64,000 nucleotides of DNA, taken from assembly GCF_023078275.1 (NCBI RefSeq), contig NC_062975.1, forward strand, positions 16,219,141 to 16,283,140. Reading direction: 5' to 3'. Positions within the stretch are counted from its first letter, which is position 1. The number at the start of each line of letters is the position of its first letter. Source of the DNA: Leguminivora glycinivorella. Taxonomy: Eukaryota; Arthropoda; Insecta; Lepidoptera; Tortricidae. A model generated the notes under the pieces. It ran no database searches. It saw only the letters and a list, made by a program, of their open reading frames with translations, and was not told the DNA's origin. The translations under genes and the position numbers were made by a program. Below, one piece after another: positions 43,547-54,357 of the stretch.

Positions 43547-44187
43547 TCACGGGCCCAGCGTTTCAATGGCAAGCGCCGCAAATTCGTAGCGGTTTGTTAA
43601 AAACGCATATTTGCGCCGTTTCAACAACTGGGCCTGTTCTGCGGCAGTCCCGGGCTTTCGGGCCGATGCTTCATCGTGGGACGGTGCTAGCGTATCGACG
43701 CAGCCGTCAGGTCTCTTGCCATCAGTGGCAGATAGGCCTGACGGCTCCAAAGTCGCAGGTAGGGAGGCGGTGCAAAGTGCGCGTCGGATGAGGTCATTTA
43801 TTGTGACGTGTGTATATAGACGGCCTGCGCTCTTTAGGCAGTGTAAGCCATGCCGTCCTAGGGCATCCACCGGCTGGTTGCATCGACTGCAAGCGTGGGG
43901 CTCACAAATGTTAAGGCCCAGATGGAGGCAGACAGCGATGCGTAAGACTGGTGGATCCAAAACGGAGCCAAGGTTCCGCGAAGGAAGCGCGTGCAGCCAA
44001 TGCCTGATTCCTTTTCGGAAACGGCTAATAGCCGCGCACGTTCCTCGTCATTACGGCAGTTTTTTAAAATGCGGTGGTGCCGTATTTTTATATTAATGGA
44101 GTCCCAAGCTGATTGGCTGGATTTCTCTTCTGGAACCTGTTCAACGAGATGGTCTGCACTCCAAGACGATTCAGCGTCTGCAGGCAC
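43547..44187 (-). pseudogene. reverse-transcriptase protein C-terminus with internal deletion
   Basis: Two overlapping minus-strand frames form one decayed protein end. The first (44187-43858) includes QSAWDSINIKIRHHRILKNC and NDEERARLLAVSEKESGIGC. Near 43955 the homology moves to the second frame: DPPVLRIAVCLHLGLNICEP, HACSRCNQPVDALGRHGLHC, KSAGRLYTHVTINDLIRRAL, then LEPSGLSATDGKRPDGCVDT and TLAPSH. I recognise this as the region after the reverse-transcriptase domain of a widespread non-LTR-type element: a Cys/His knuckle (CSRC … HGLHC) and an R-P-D-G motif that looks like part of a PD-(D/E)XK nuclease. Family members usually have about 20 residues between RPDG and VDTLAPSH, including W-D-A/V-T; here they are gone in frame. 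The last codon before the stop is where the family has GPW, so the TGA looks like a mutated tryptophan codon. Clearly dead. The name of the clade is uncertain. Confidence 0.65.
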
Positions 44188-44300
44188 GACACTGACACCT
44201 TGGCGGTTGAAGATATATAATATATAGATGTAGGGAATAAATCAAATTATTTTATTAAATATTTTTTGGTTTGTTTTTTCAAGTAGTAACATAATATATA

Positions 44301-44415
44301 ATAAACTGAAATAGATACCATACACTAAAGAAAAAACGATCACCACCAGCCACCAGTTCGCCACCAGTGGGCTTGATCGCTTTTTCTTTAGTGTATGGTG
44401 TCTATTTCAGTTTAT
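44301..44415. mobile_element. palindromic MITE
   Basis: ATAAACTGAAATAGATACCA with TACACTAAAGAAAAA at the left and the complement TTTTTCTTTAGTGTATGGTG with TCTATTTCAGTTTAT at the right. The centre has CACCAGCCACCAG and CGCCACCAGTGGG. No gene. Confidence 0.8.
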
Positions 44416-45449
44416 CTTAATATAGTTAAAATTTTCACATTTATTTAACTATTTTTAAGTAAAAAAGATTTTCACCATATGGAAATCCTCGTCTTATCGG
44501 TGATACTGCGCTATTACCTACATGTATCAGTGTCAAAATTGACTTTTTTGACAAATTTGACACTATATCGCAGTGAAATCCTAAAACATTGTTAAAATGC
44601 GGCAGACTATTAGTTAGTTGCCCTATTTGAATTTGCTAGTTAAGCTTCGGTCGTTCAATCCTGTCTGTGTGATGTTTGAAAGTGTTCAGGAGTGATCGTT
44701 TTCATCCATGGTGGTGGACGTCAAGCACAGTTTTTAGGGCTCCTATTATAAAGTTAAAAATATATATAACAAATATAACTTAAGTTCGCCTTTGTACTTG
44801 TAATAAGTTCTTTTTCCTGTGTGTTGTATTATTTTCTGGTACAATTAAGTGTTTTACTACTACTACTACTTAAATGCAACTGCAAGCAATACTGATTTAA
44901 AGGAGTGTACAATGAGTTTTTGACGTTTTTAGAATTTCGAAAAATACATTAATTATAACAAGAAGAGAGTGAACAGCAAACGGCCACTTGATTTAATATA
45001 AAATATCATTATAAACATGTGATGTTTACGCCATAACGTATTCTCGGATTTTGAATACCACACGTGTTACATCCCCGATAAAAGAATATTTCGTAGAATA
45101 CCCCAACCTTCAAGTTCAGTGGTATGTAATGATTTTCATCATAATTTTTCGTAATGCAGACGTTATTTAACTTAATTTCTGACTCTCTATCGTTGATAAT
45201 TAAACCCGTGTGCTTTAATCATTATAGAATTAATACGGTTGTTTAAACCTGTATGTTAACAAAATTTTAATTTTGTTTTGAAAACGTAGAAAATCCTCGG
45301 CTTTATTATGTCGCATTGATTCATTATCTAAAATTGAATATTATTCTATGATTTAGCTCATATTATGGGATTTCATTTCGACAATTGGTTTCTTAAGGCG
45401 TGACTGATATTTTTAGAAGTCTTAAAACTATTAATTTATTTTAAAGTTG
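44416..45449. other. no gene seen
   Basis: A GC-poor region with one open patch (about 45030-45117, reading HNVFSDFEYHTCYIPDKRIF) ending at a donor-like GTATGT. No start codon is in frame, so it is not called. Confidence 0.4.
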
Positions 45450-45540
45450 GATTTCTTTCAACCCCTTTTTGACAAGAGTGGCACTGAAACTTAGTAGTTC
45501 ATGTGATCTGCCTACCCCTTTATGGGATACATACGATTAT
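45450..45540 (-). mobile_element. dispersed repeat, family F (copy 4, partial)
   Basis: TTTCTTTCAACCCCTTTTTG, AGAGTGGCACTGAAACTTAG and TGCCTACCCCTTTATGGGAT are the reverse of the 11315 copy. Confidence 0.65.
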
Positions 45541-46659
45541 ATGTATGTATGTTATTTTAAAGTAGATTTATAAAAATGAAAGTACCTAACGTCCCAGTAT
45601 TCTTACAGATTTGGCTATTTCATACATTCCGAATGACGCAATGCAGCTCATTTCTATGAAACAGCCAATTTTTTTATATCATTGGTCCCATAATAAAAGT
45701 TCATCATTATGACCTCAACAGACACTATGCAAAGTATGGCTGGTCCCTTTCATTTCACCCTGTATCCGTCAAATGAGTGTTGGTTAGCGAAATCAATACT
45801 AATAATCACAGTTTAACTCACTCATAAGCCAAATAAACTCCCATCCGCTAAACAATAGGAAATTAACATTTCAGTCCCAGACACCACAATGCTATTCCTT
45901 TTGTCTCGCTTACACAACACGTTTATAATTTCAGTTTGAAACTAATTCAGTAAGTTTCATTCACTATTAATCCCGGCCGTCAGCAAATAAGACGCCCATT
46001 GTGCCAACCCTGCCGTGTGCTTGACATGCATGGAACGAGATCTGTTAGAGCAGATACAACTTTACGGCTTGGAGATTGGATTGTCTGTTCTGAGTAAGAG
46101 GTAGGGTTGTGCATGTGTCAGTTGATTGTTCCGATGACAATTGTTATTGAATAATGGTCTTAAGATGGTGCTTAGGTTTATGGCGATATTTTTTTTATTA
46201 TACACATAAAAATAATATAATTGTAATAATGGATCGAAGACAATAGAAATGATTCCTTTCTCTGCAGTCCTGACCATCGGCAGCTTGAGCCCTGTCCGGC
46301 TGCTGGCGGCACCCTAGGTTAGGATTTTTTTAAAGTGTTTAATTTGTTTTTGTATTGTTTTGTAAGTGTTTTATATTTTATTTTTATATATAATATGCAA
46401 AAACACATAATATGTTACAATATTATTGTAAAAGTCCTAACCTAAGTGTTAAAATGAATAAAGAAAATGACATAACATTTTAATTTCTCGCGTTTTGTAC
46501 ACATATTTAAAGTCACTAACAGGATCGAACGCGACTTATTTACATTATTTTACCTTTTTTCGGTGTTGCGGCCATGTTGAACTTGCCGTGGTCACGGAAG
46601 ACTTATGTCCCAGCAAAATGTCATCGAAGATGTAAACAACACTTTTATGTAGAATTGTA
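45541..46659. other. no gene seen
   Basis: Nothing recognised. Confidence 0.45.
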
Positions 46660-46788
46660 CAGTTAGCTGCAAAATTGCATAGAGAAATTATCAATGAATT
46701 CATTCATAATTTCTCTATGCCAAAAGTGCATGGCGAATTTATCAATGAATTCATTCATAATTTCTCTATGCCATTTTGCAGCTCACTG
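46660..46788. mobile_element. MITE made of repeated palindromes
   Basis: CAGTTAGCTGCAAAATTGCA and ATAGAGAAATTAT at the left; the right end is nearly the complement. The block AATTATCAATGAATTCATTC with ATAATTTCTCTATGCC occurs twice in tandem, so hairpins nest. TA precedes the left end, TG follows the right. Confidence 0.75.
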
Positions 46789-46839
46789 TGCATTGCAGTA
46801 CACTGTCGTGTAACTGACCGGAAAAGGTATGATTACCTA

Positions 46840-47087
46840 CACTGAGAGAAATTGCATTGTGAATTTAACAAGTTCGACTTGTTGCGGTTTATCCGTTTGA
46901 ATCAGCCAAACGTATGTTTAAAACAATATGTGTCAAGTTGTTTTTATAAAATCGACTTGTTGATTCAAATATATTGCCGATTCAAATGACAAGTAGCTTG
47001 TTGTTTGAACCAAAGAACACGTAGGCGCTATTTTAACCAAAAAACTTGTTGAACGAACATGAAAACTGGTTGTATTTTCTCTCAGTG
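46840..47087. mobile_element. mariner-type MITE with TA duplication
   Basis: Ends CACTGAGAGAAA and TTTCTCTCAGTG are exact inverted repeats, flanked by TA (46838-46839, 47088-47089). The interior repeats ACTTGTT/AACAAGT-like words at least six times. TACACTGAGAGAAA ends are known from insect mariner-derived MITEs. Confidence 0.75.
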
Positions 47088-47089
47088 TA

Positions 47090-47796
47090 GAAGTTAACAT
47101 GTAATGTATGTATGTATATGCTAGTATAAACACTGTCACTGCTGTCAGTGACTCGTGGTAAGAGTTCTAGTAGTGGCGTAAGATATTCAACCTCATTTTT
47201 TATTCTGTTATTCTCGGACAGCTTGAAGACAAAATAAGAAATGAAAAGAGAAGCGCAAGTGAAGGAACTGTCGGTCCAATTATGAGAGTTAATTAGGCGT
47301 TGTCCGATTTTAATACCGCGAGAGGAATAAAACACTCGGGATGACGATCCGACCCAAAATTTAGTATACCTCAAATATTAGATGTAGATACGACGGATGG
47401 GATGTCAGTGTAGATAATGACGGTTTGGTTTGAAGAAACGTCACATGTTATTACCACATAAATGTGGCAAAAACTTCAATTCAGGTACAACTATATTTTT
47501 TCATGGAAAATATTGAAAATGTTTTATGTTTACACACAACTTGTTTAGCTATAACGTTTTTAAAATACACAGATCTAACAAATTAAAAACAGAAGGAAGC
47601 TAAAAAACTAAATGGAAAATACAAAATGTGAAACAAATTTAAAAACAAATGGAAAATGCTATATTTTGTAGTTGTAGTTTACTTTACAGTTATGAATTCA
47701 TATTCATGTGTAAGTCCTATTAAGGTATTATGATGGCAAATATTTATTTGACATAAAGACAAATAATAAAAGAAAATCAACTTACCTACAATACTT
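47090..47796. other. no gene seen
   Basis: The 113-codon minus-strand frame (47033-47374) overlaps a sequence that may be a repeat (CTAGAACTCTTACCACGAGT on the minus strand). No motif supports a gene. Confidence 0.4.
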
Positions 47797-47889
47797 AGAG
47801 GAAAATGGAGGGTTAACCCACTATTTTATATGGAATTTGACAGCTGACAGCCCACTAACCCTGAGTTAAGTGGTTGGTGCAAGTGGGCC
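47797..47889. mobile_element. PIF/Harbinger-like MITE (copy 3, left end lost)
   Basis: AAAATGGAGGGTTAACCC, GACAGCCCACTAACCCTGAG and TTGGTGCAAGTGGGCC followed by TTA. The GGGCCACTTGCACC left end is deleted. Confidence 0.7.
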
Positions 47890-48266
47890 TTAGAGTAGTT
47901 TACCATGATCTTAAAATATAACTTGAAGTACTAAAAATAAATCTTGATATCACAATTAATAACTAGTACACCAAATAAGTTCAGTATTTCTGTTCAACTG
48001 TAACTTCATTTCATTGTTATTACAGTTTATTTTAGATTTTTTTTATAGTTTATATATTAATGTTTATCTTACGCGTTTTCTATCAGGCCTATGAGTTGGG
48101 TCCATTTCGTGACTCTACATGTTTCGCTTTTGACGTCTGTCCATGTTAAGTGTGTAGTGCACAAAAAAGGAATCTTTATCTTTAAAATAGTCTTTATCTT
48201 ACTCAGATTTTGTAAACGGCACACGAGTAACTAATGTATTTGGAAATTATTTCTTCTTGCTGTAGG

Positions 48267-48535
48267 CAACCGGTCTGGTGTAGTTGGTAGTGACCCTGCC
48301 TGCTAAGCCGCGGTCCCGGGTTCTTATCCCGGTAATGGCATTTATTTGTGTGATGAACACAAATATTTGTTCCTGAGTCATGGATGTTTTCTATGTATAT
48401 AAATAAGTATGTATTTATCTATATAAGTATGTATATCGTCGCTTAGCACCCATAGTACAAGCTTTGCTTAGTTTGGGGCTAGATTGATCTGTGTAAGGTG
48501 TCCCTTAATATTTATTTTTATTTAATTTAATTTTG
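48267..48535 (+). mobile_element. tRNA-derived SINE, family I (full copy)
   Basis: Head AACCGGTCTGGTGTAGTTGG with TAGTGACCCTGCC (A box), then CGGTCCCGGGTTCTTATCCC (B box with one change from GGTTCGAATCC). The body has ATTTGTTCCTGAGTCATGGA and GCTTAGCACCCATAGTACAA; the tail has TCTGTGTAAGGTGTCCC and TATTTATTT. Transcribed by RNA polymerase III in its active form. Other copies: 11480, 27478, 28086 and 62365 (all minus). Confidence 0.85.
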
Positions 48536-48955
48536 TTGGTTATTCGTACTTTCTTTATGAAAATGTTATTTACTTTCCCCCTAAAGCAATAATACGAGTT
48601 GTCACCTCTATAAGCGGGGCTAAGTACTCTGTTCAATCATAAAACATCTCGTAATATTGTCACTTATATCTTGATACGTAGGTTCATAACGACTATGCGT
48701 GGTCGAGGATCAGACTTATTCTGGTTATTGTATAGACGAAGAGAATAGCAGTCCTGTAATATTAGTTCTGTCCCGTCACCCCACTTGACAGCTGAGTCGA
48801 GGAGACGATATAACAACCTAAGGCACGACGTTTATTCTCTGCACTTGAAAAAATAATTATCTATCAAAGATCTCAAAGGGATAAGACCATTTATATAATT
48901 TCGATTGAATATTATCTTTTGATGCTTGAAATTTGATGTTTGAATATTATCTTTG
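48536..48955. other. no gene seen
   Basis: Nothing recognised. Confidence 0.45.
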
Positions 48956-49145
48956 AAAACATCGTGAGGAAACCGGACTAATTCCAATAAGGTCTAGTTA
49001 CCCTTCGGGTTGGAAGGTCAGATGGCAGTCGCTTTCGTAAAACTAGTGCTTACGCCAAATATAGGGATTAGCTGTCAAAACGGACCCCAGGCTCCCATGA
49101 GCCGTGGCAAATGCCGGGATAACGCAAGGAGGAAGGTGATTGTCT
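48956..49145 (+). mobile_element. SINE family II, head-less copy
   Basis: GAAAACATCGTGAGGAAACC, TAATTCCAATAAGGTCTAG, TACCCTTCGGGTTGGAAGGT, CAGATGGCAGTCGCTTTCGT and CAGGCTCCCATGAGCCGTGG with AACGCAAGGAGGA at the end. The tRNA-like head is missing. Confidence 0.75.
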
Positions 49146-49164
49146 TTTGATGCTTACTTAAAAA

Positions 49165-49449
49165 AGCGCTGGTGGCCTAGCGGTAAAAGCGTGCGACTTA
49201 CGATCCAGAGGTCGCGGATTCAAACCCCGGCTCGTACTAATGAATTTTTCGAAACTTATGTGCGAAATGTCATTTGATATTTGCCAGTCGCTTTTCGGTG
49301 AAGGAAAACATCGTGAGGAAACCGGACGAATTCCAATAAGGCCTAGTTACCCTTCGGGTTGGAAGGTGATGATGTTGCTTATGTCCGTGGGCGGCAATGA
49401 CTGCTTCCCATCAGGCGGCTCGTCTGCTCGTTTGCTGCATATTACATAA
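49165..49449 (+). mobile_element. tRNA-derived SINE, family II (with head)
   Basis: A box GGTGGCCTAGCGGTAAAAGC and B box GGTCGCGGATTCAAACCCCG (one change from the consensus), then ATTTGATATTTGCCAGTCGC, the CGTGAGGAAACCGGACGAAT body, and a 3' end CCCATCAGGCGGCTCGTCTG … TACATAAAAAA. This 3' end resembles the LINE 3' ends at 26172 and 22180 and differs from the tail of the 48956 copy, so at least two tail types exist. Confidence 0.85.
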
Positions 49450-49450
49450 A

Positions 49451-50286
49451 AAACCGGCCAAGTGCGAGTCGGACTCGCCCACCGAGGGTTCCGTACAAAC
49501 TTTCTTTCAAACTACCTAGTAAAAATAATCTCATATTTTCATATAACTCTAATGACTTGACTAGAAGACAAAAGTATAGGCACTAATGAGTATTATAGTG
49601 TATAGCGCCATCTCCCGGTCAATTTGCTAACTAATTTGCGCGACCTGGTTTTTCAGGGATAATCCTTTATAATGTTAACCGATTTAAACAGTTTTTACTT
49701 TATTGGACAGAAGATGGTTTACGTAACATCTCGAATTAATTTTAAGTACGATATACATCCGCAAGGGTGGGTAAATTGAAGGTAAAAATCTGAAAAGTTT
49801 TTTGTGAATTAAAAAAAAAGTATTCAAAATACAAACACGATTATATTTTTCCTGTAATATATAGCATAAAACCAATGTTTACTAAAATTTTCATAATTTT
49901 TCGTTGGTAAACTTCGGAGATAAGGGGGGGGAACGGTATTTTTTTTTACATTTTCCTTCAAAATTCTTTTTTTTACACAACAAAAAAATTATAAAAAATA
50001 GTTTATTTACGTTCAATTTGAGCTCTTTCCAACGATACCCCACTTGACCTAGTAACTTGAAATTTACAGTTTGCCCCCCTTTCATTTTGGCCATTTTCTA
50101 CAATTAAAATTAATATATTTAAAAAAATTATATTTTCTATTTGTAGAGGTTTACAATTCCAAATTTCAAGTTGATAGCATTAGTAGTTCTCGAGATATTT
50201 AGGAATGTGACAGACGGACAGACAGACGGACAGAGTCGCACCATAAGGGTTCCTGTTGTACCTTTTTGGTACGGAACCCTAAAAAA
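49451..50286 (-). mobile_element. GGTTCCG-family repeat (copy 4, complete)
   Basis: On the minus strand it begins TTTTTTAGGGTTCCGTACCA, has the GTCCGTCTGTC run and CTCGAGAACTACTAATGC, and ends TACGGAACCCTCGGTGG then GAGTCCGACTCGCACTTGGC with CGGTTTTTT. It sits directly between two SINE family II copies. Confidence 0.8.
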
Positions 50287-50355
50287 GGTCAGATGGCAGT
50301 CGCTTTCTGCCAAGCCGTGGCAAATGCCGGGATAACAAGGAGGAGGATGATTCTC
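50287..50355 (+). mobile_element. SINE family II tail fragment
   Basis: GGTCAGATGGCAGTCGCTTT then CCAAGCCGTGGCAAATGCCG and GGATAACAAGGAGGAGGATG; shorter than the tail at 48956 by an internal deletion. Confidence 0.7.
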
Positions 50356-51306
50356 TTTTGATGCGCCAACGCTACAATGCCATTGGTTGATGAGTTAAGT
50401 ACGACTAGCGTCCGCGATTGGTAGCAATTCTTCACGCTTGGCTCGCATTCGTACTAGCACCACTTTTACTGCCTGTATATCACGCCACGCCCTTACGAAG
50501 TACCTAATATAAATGTCAATGTTCACTGTATTTTATTAGGCGTTTCGGTACATATCGTAAGACGCTATATTTATATTGGCATAGTAAAAATGTGTAATGT
50601 TCTAGTAGTATTTTTAGCTAGTCTTTTTTACCTAAGTACTTACTACTTAAACTGTGGATTAAAACAAATAGGTAAGAGATATTTTTCGTCTTAAAAAAAC
50701 AAATGAAACATCCATATCGATTCAGTGAATCAGATTTAGAACACTAAGAATTCTGTAATAATTCTTCATGAAAATGCAATAACTACTAGCCGGTGCCAGC
50801 TAGATTAATATTACGCTTTGTATAAGTAAATAATATTGCAGAATAGTTTAATGTAAAAAATACCTAATCTGGAAACGTATTTCAAAGTCTCCGATACATG
50901 TTAAGCACTATTCAGCTGACTATTGTCAACGACTGTACATAATCCTCATACCATATCATACCTCATACCTCTAGAGGTACACAACTGAATTACAAATTAA
51001 AAGTTAGCCTGTTCATTCACAAAACTTGCAACACAAAGATTATCTTAAAATGCACCAACAATATCAGTTAACAAGCCAATCCGAAACTTGCCAGTAACTT
51101 GAAGCGGAATTATCAACGCTTGTAACAATACCGGAACGTTCACGCCTTTACAATGAAATAAACTACCCCCAGCGAGGGTCGGTCCTTCGTTTCAATCGAG
51201 TCGGGCCCTTGGGAGAGCCAGAAAGGCACCAATTGTACTGTGCAGTGCGACAGGTGCAAGTCACGAGCGTTGTGCGAGAAGAGGATTAACATGCGAGAAA
51301 AATGAT
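50356..51306. other. no gene seen
   Basis: Nothing recognised. Confidence 0.45.
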
Positions 51307-51447
51307 AATTGGACGTAGTTACGCAGAAACGTTCCATTCCACATGAAATTGTCATTGAGTTTTAGACCTTGTATGAAAAACAAAAGTCTTTAATTTCAAT
51401 GACAATTTCAGATGGATTGGAACGTTTCTGCGTAACTACGTCCAATT
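51307..51447. mobile_element. palindromic MITE, arms about 50 bp
   Basis: AATTGGACGTAGTTACGCAG with AAACGTTCC at the left is exactly complementary to the right end; the arms continue through TGAAATTGTCATTGA. Loop about 40 bp. No gene. Confidence 0.8.
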
Positions 51448-51559
51448 AATTAATCGTGGTCGTCTGACTGCTAGTAAAGTCGAATTAACGAAATATGCTT
51501 CTGTTGGATGGTTATAACAAATATACTTTTAGAAAATAATTAGAATAAATAGCAGATAA

Positions 51560-51640
51560 CAGTGGACGCTGGTTTGATACCAGCCGTGGGCAACTGGAGG
51601 CCTTGGCCACTTACACATTTTTTTTGCCAAACTGAGGACA
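51560..51640 (+). mobile_element. possible tRNA-like SINE fragment
   Basis: GGACGCTGGTTTGATACCAG has B-box-like spacing (GGTTTGATACC versus GGTTCGAATCC) and is followed by CCGTGGGCAACTGGAGGCCT. No A box is visible, so weak. Confidence 0.3.
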
Positions 51641-51899
51641 GTTTGTTGGCAGTTTGGGGTGTTTCTTAGTATGTATATAGCATTTCTTTCCGTTTCTTAC
51701 CAAAGTATATCCACTTTAATAAAGTTTGAATATTTTGTGAAATTCTCAATAAAATGATTACTTAGTAACCCAGTTTCAATTTGACGAGAAATATATTACA
51801 CTATTACATCCATAATTATTATTAATACTAATAAGCACTATTGCTTTTTCCGCACTACTGCCCAAAGTAGTTCTTAAGTTATGTCTAAATGTCAAATGG

Positions 51900-52010
51900 A
51901 TATAATACGTACTTACTGTTAAACGTGGGACGATATACGTGTAACTTTAAGAGTCGATTTCAGACTCCCTTTGGTCGTGTTTTATTTTATCGCCACTCGT
52001 ATTAAATAAT
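51900..52010 (-). mobile_element. degenerate family D fragment
   Basis: GAGTCGATTTCAGACTCCCT, TTGGTCGTGTTTTATTTTAT and CGCCACTCGTATTAAA resemble the reversed GACCGAAGGGAGTG arm of family D at 57427. Confidence 0.45.
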
Positions 52011-52119
52011 TTTCAAAAAAAATATACCCCACACTAAAAATTCTTCTATTTTGTTCTCTATGAATATTAATAGTTCTTTATACACACAGAAACAAAAAAA
52101 AAACTGTGTTTAAAAATCG

Positions 52120-52450
52120 CTACCTTTCATGCCGCGCAACCACGCATGGCGTGATTTGCGAAGGTTTCCCCGCGCCGCGTGATTTCGACGTATATTGTAT
52201 GGGCTCCATTCAAGAACTGTTTCGCAGCGACGACGTGACGCGAATCCCACGCAAGCACGCCACTTCTGTAGATTACAAAAAAAAACGTATAGTTTACTTT
52301 AGTGGTATTTTTATCCAATATTTTTTAACATTTTTTACTAAACTTACTAAAAAAAATGGTCAATCTTATGGCACGCGATACGCTACACGGTATGATACGC
52401 GACGGCTTGCCGGAGTAAAGTCTCGAGTTTGCTATAATTCTTACGCCCAG
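52120..52450. other. GC-rich patch of unknown type
   Basis: CCACGCATGGCGTGATTTGC, CCGCGCCGCGTGATTTCGAC and ACGCGATACGCTACACGG with ATGATACGCGACGG stand out from the AT-rich background. The 132-codon frame (52106-52504) owes its length to this. Repeat origin is suspected but no second copy was found in the window. Confidence 0.35.
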
Positions 52451-52994
52451 TCGCCCAACTCGGAGCCTACAATGACACACTATGTTTCTCATCACGCAAC
52501 ATAAAAATAGAAAAAAAAAAGATAAAATAAGTTAATTATGGTACTTAAAATTTTATAATTCTCTCCTTGGGAGAATAGTTTTTCTATAACTCCCGCTCCA
52601 CCTGCGTGTAATGACACATTTACTGTTCCAGTGTGATGAAAAGTTTTTTGGTATCAAATGATTTAAAGCGGTTTCCAGTTGAAATAAATTTCAAGACTCA
52701 AATAAACTAGGTAGGTATATTCTAAAAACCTATCTTAGGTACTGTAAAGCTTCATGAATTATGCAAACATAGATTTACGTTCGCTCCCGGCAGGGGAAGA
52801 GGAAAGCCTTTTAAATATTTCAACCAGTAAAAAAAGTTTATATCAAAAATGAAGTGAAGAGTTTAGTGCTGAGTGGTCGTAAACACGACACATTACCTAC
52901 ATATGTAATTTTGAAATTACATTCTCCTATGAGGTACAGGGGATCAATTTGGACTAGCGGGTAATTTCAACAAATCATTTTTCTTTTCTATGTC

Positions 52995-53180
52995 TTACAA
53001 TTTTGAAAATTAATGGAGTGAAACTGCAAAAGGTATTGCGAATAAAGGTGGAAGGAATAAACAGGAGAGGAAAAACAAAGAAAAGATGGATGGACTGTGT
53101 GAGAGATGATATGTAACGAAAGCAAGTGGATGATGAGATGAGGGGTGAAAATGGAAGACGCTCCTCTGACCCAAATTCAC
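52995..53180 (+). pseudogene. RTE-type LINE ORF2 C-terminal fragment
   Basis: Frame VLRIKVEGINRRGKTKKRWM then DCVRDDM, stop, then RKQVDDEMRGENGR in phase. The RRGKTKKRWMDCVRDDM block is characteristic of this LINE type; an internal stop makes it a pseudogene. Same family as 31290. Confidence 0.7.
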
Positions 53181-53330
53181 AGATGTCATATATACCATAG
53201 ACCAAGCAAACGTATCTACTTAGCGTGTCAAATGAATTCAGTGAAATCCACTGAGTTGTCCGTCTTTAACCGCAGTTTGCAGCTTTCTGGCGTCAATTTT
53301 TGTGCGTCAAAGTCAACAAAAACATTAAAA

Positions 53331-53412
53331 ATGCCTCGTTACGTGATATTTAATTGCAAAAACACAAAAATTATTAACACACAAGGGCCTGAGACAATAT
53401 TTAAAATCACAG
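53331..53412 (+). pseudogene. THAP-domain first exon, solitary
   Basis: ATG then MPRYVIFNCKNTKIINTQGP, ETIFKIT and a splice-donor-like site AG|GCAAGT (a GC-type donor) after 53412. The usual THAP start is M-P-x-C-x4-C-K-N; here the first zinc-binding cysteine is replaced by tyrosine (TAC), while the second (C9) is kept. No second exon with F-P-K-D…W was found in the next kilobase. It follows directly on LINE-derived sequence. Probably a fossil of a THAP transposase or duplicated THAP gene, unlike the 35978 exon in sequence detail. Confidence 0.5.
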
Positions 53413-53420
53413 GCAAGTAA

Positions 53421-54357
53421 CACAAAAAATCTGACACGTTCGGCCCCTATTACAAATATATGAACTTGTTTCTTTCGAAAACTAAAGTGAATGATGATGT
53501 CTTAAAATTTTACATTAAGTAGTAAGTAAAAAGAGTGTCCACTGTCCACATATGGCACGGGTGTTCAGGCTTAGCGTTAAAAATTACAAAATAAGTATTT
53601 TACATGTCGTTGTATGACGATGTACGAAAAATACATGTATTATTCATGTCATTTTCAACGCTATTCAGGATGCACATTTGGCATTTGAGTTAATAATATA
53701 TTGTATGCTATGGAGAATATTTCGATTAAGTATCTAGTTGAAATCAACTACCAGTCAAAGTCAAATATTTGAGAGAGTCTTAAACAATCATAAAATAACA
53801 TAATCTTTGAAATATAAAGCTCAAAGTTGAAAGAACTGGTCTGTCCAAATTTTCGGAACAAAGTTCCGAGTAGTTTAAGCAGGGGGAATTAGTTATTAGC
53901 TCGAAAAATTATCAAAAACTTTTGGCGCTCGGCGGCAGCGACGGCATATTATGTAGTACAAGTTGGCAACTTATTGCGATCACCAAGTATTTCGTCAGTT
54001 TTAAGTGTAACAACTGTAACAAAATAAGTATAATAGCTAAAAGTGACATTTGAACTTTAATACATGTTTTTATAATAGATTTTTTTTTCAAATATAACAA
54101 AACGCGGTATAATGCCAGTTAGCATCTGATAATGAGCCTCACGTCCTGGTTAGTTCAACAGAAAATAAAAAAATAACACGGCATATGGTATCTATATGCC
54201 GATAGGTATCTATGTCATCTATTACATCTTGTTACTATATAAATCATCTGTGTAACTACCTAATCTATGTCCCGGGACGTTGACGATTTGTTGATAGACA
54301 CCACTTTGGAAGCTTTGACGATTTTAATCTCAATCATAATAAATCACCCTTCTTAGA
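53421..54357. other. no gene seen
   Basis: Only a short hairpin GGCATATGGTATCTATATGCC region (54180-54200) was noted. Confidence 0.45.

Noticed and set aside
47033..47374. 113-codon minus-strand frame
   Set aside because: Overlaps a MITE end and a suspected repeat; no gene signals.
52106..52504. 132-codon frame
   Set aside because: Its length follows from a GC-rich patch; no motif, and an overlapping opposite frame exists.
53145..53420. 91-codon frame as a whole
   Set aside because: The front part is LINE and unrelated sequence; only the internal MPRYVIFNCKN exon is meaningful.
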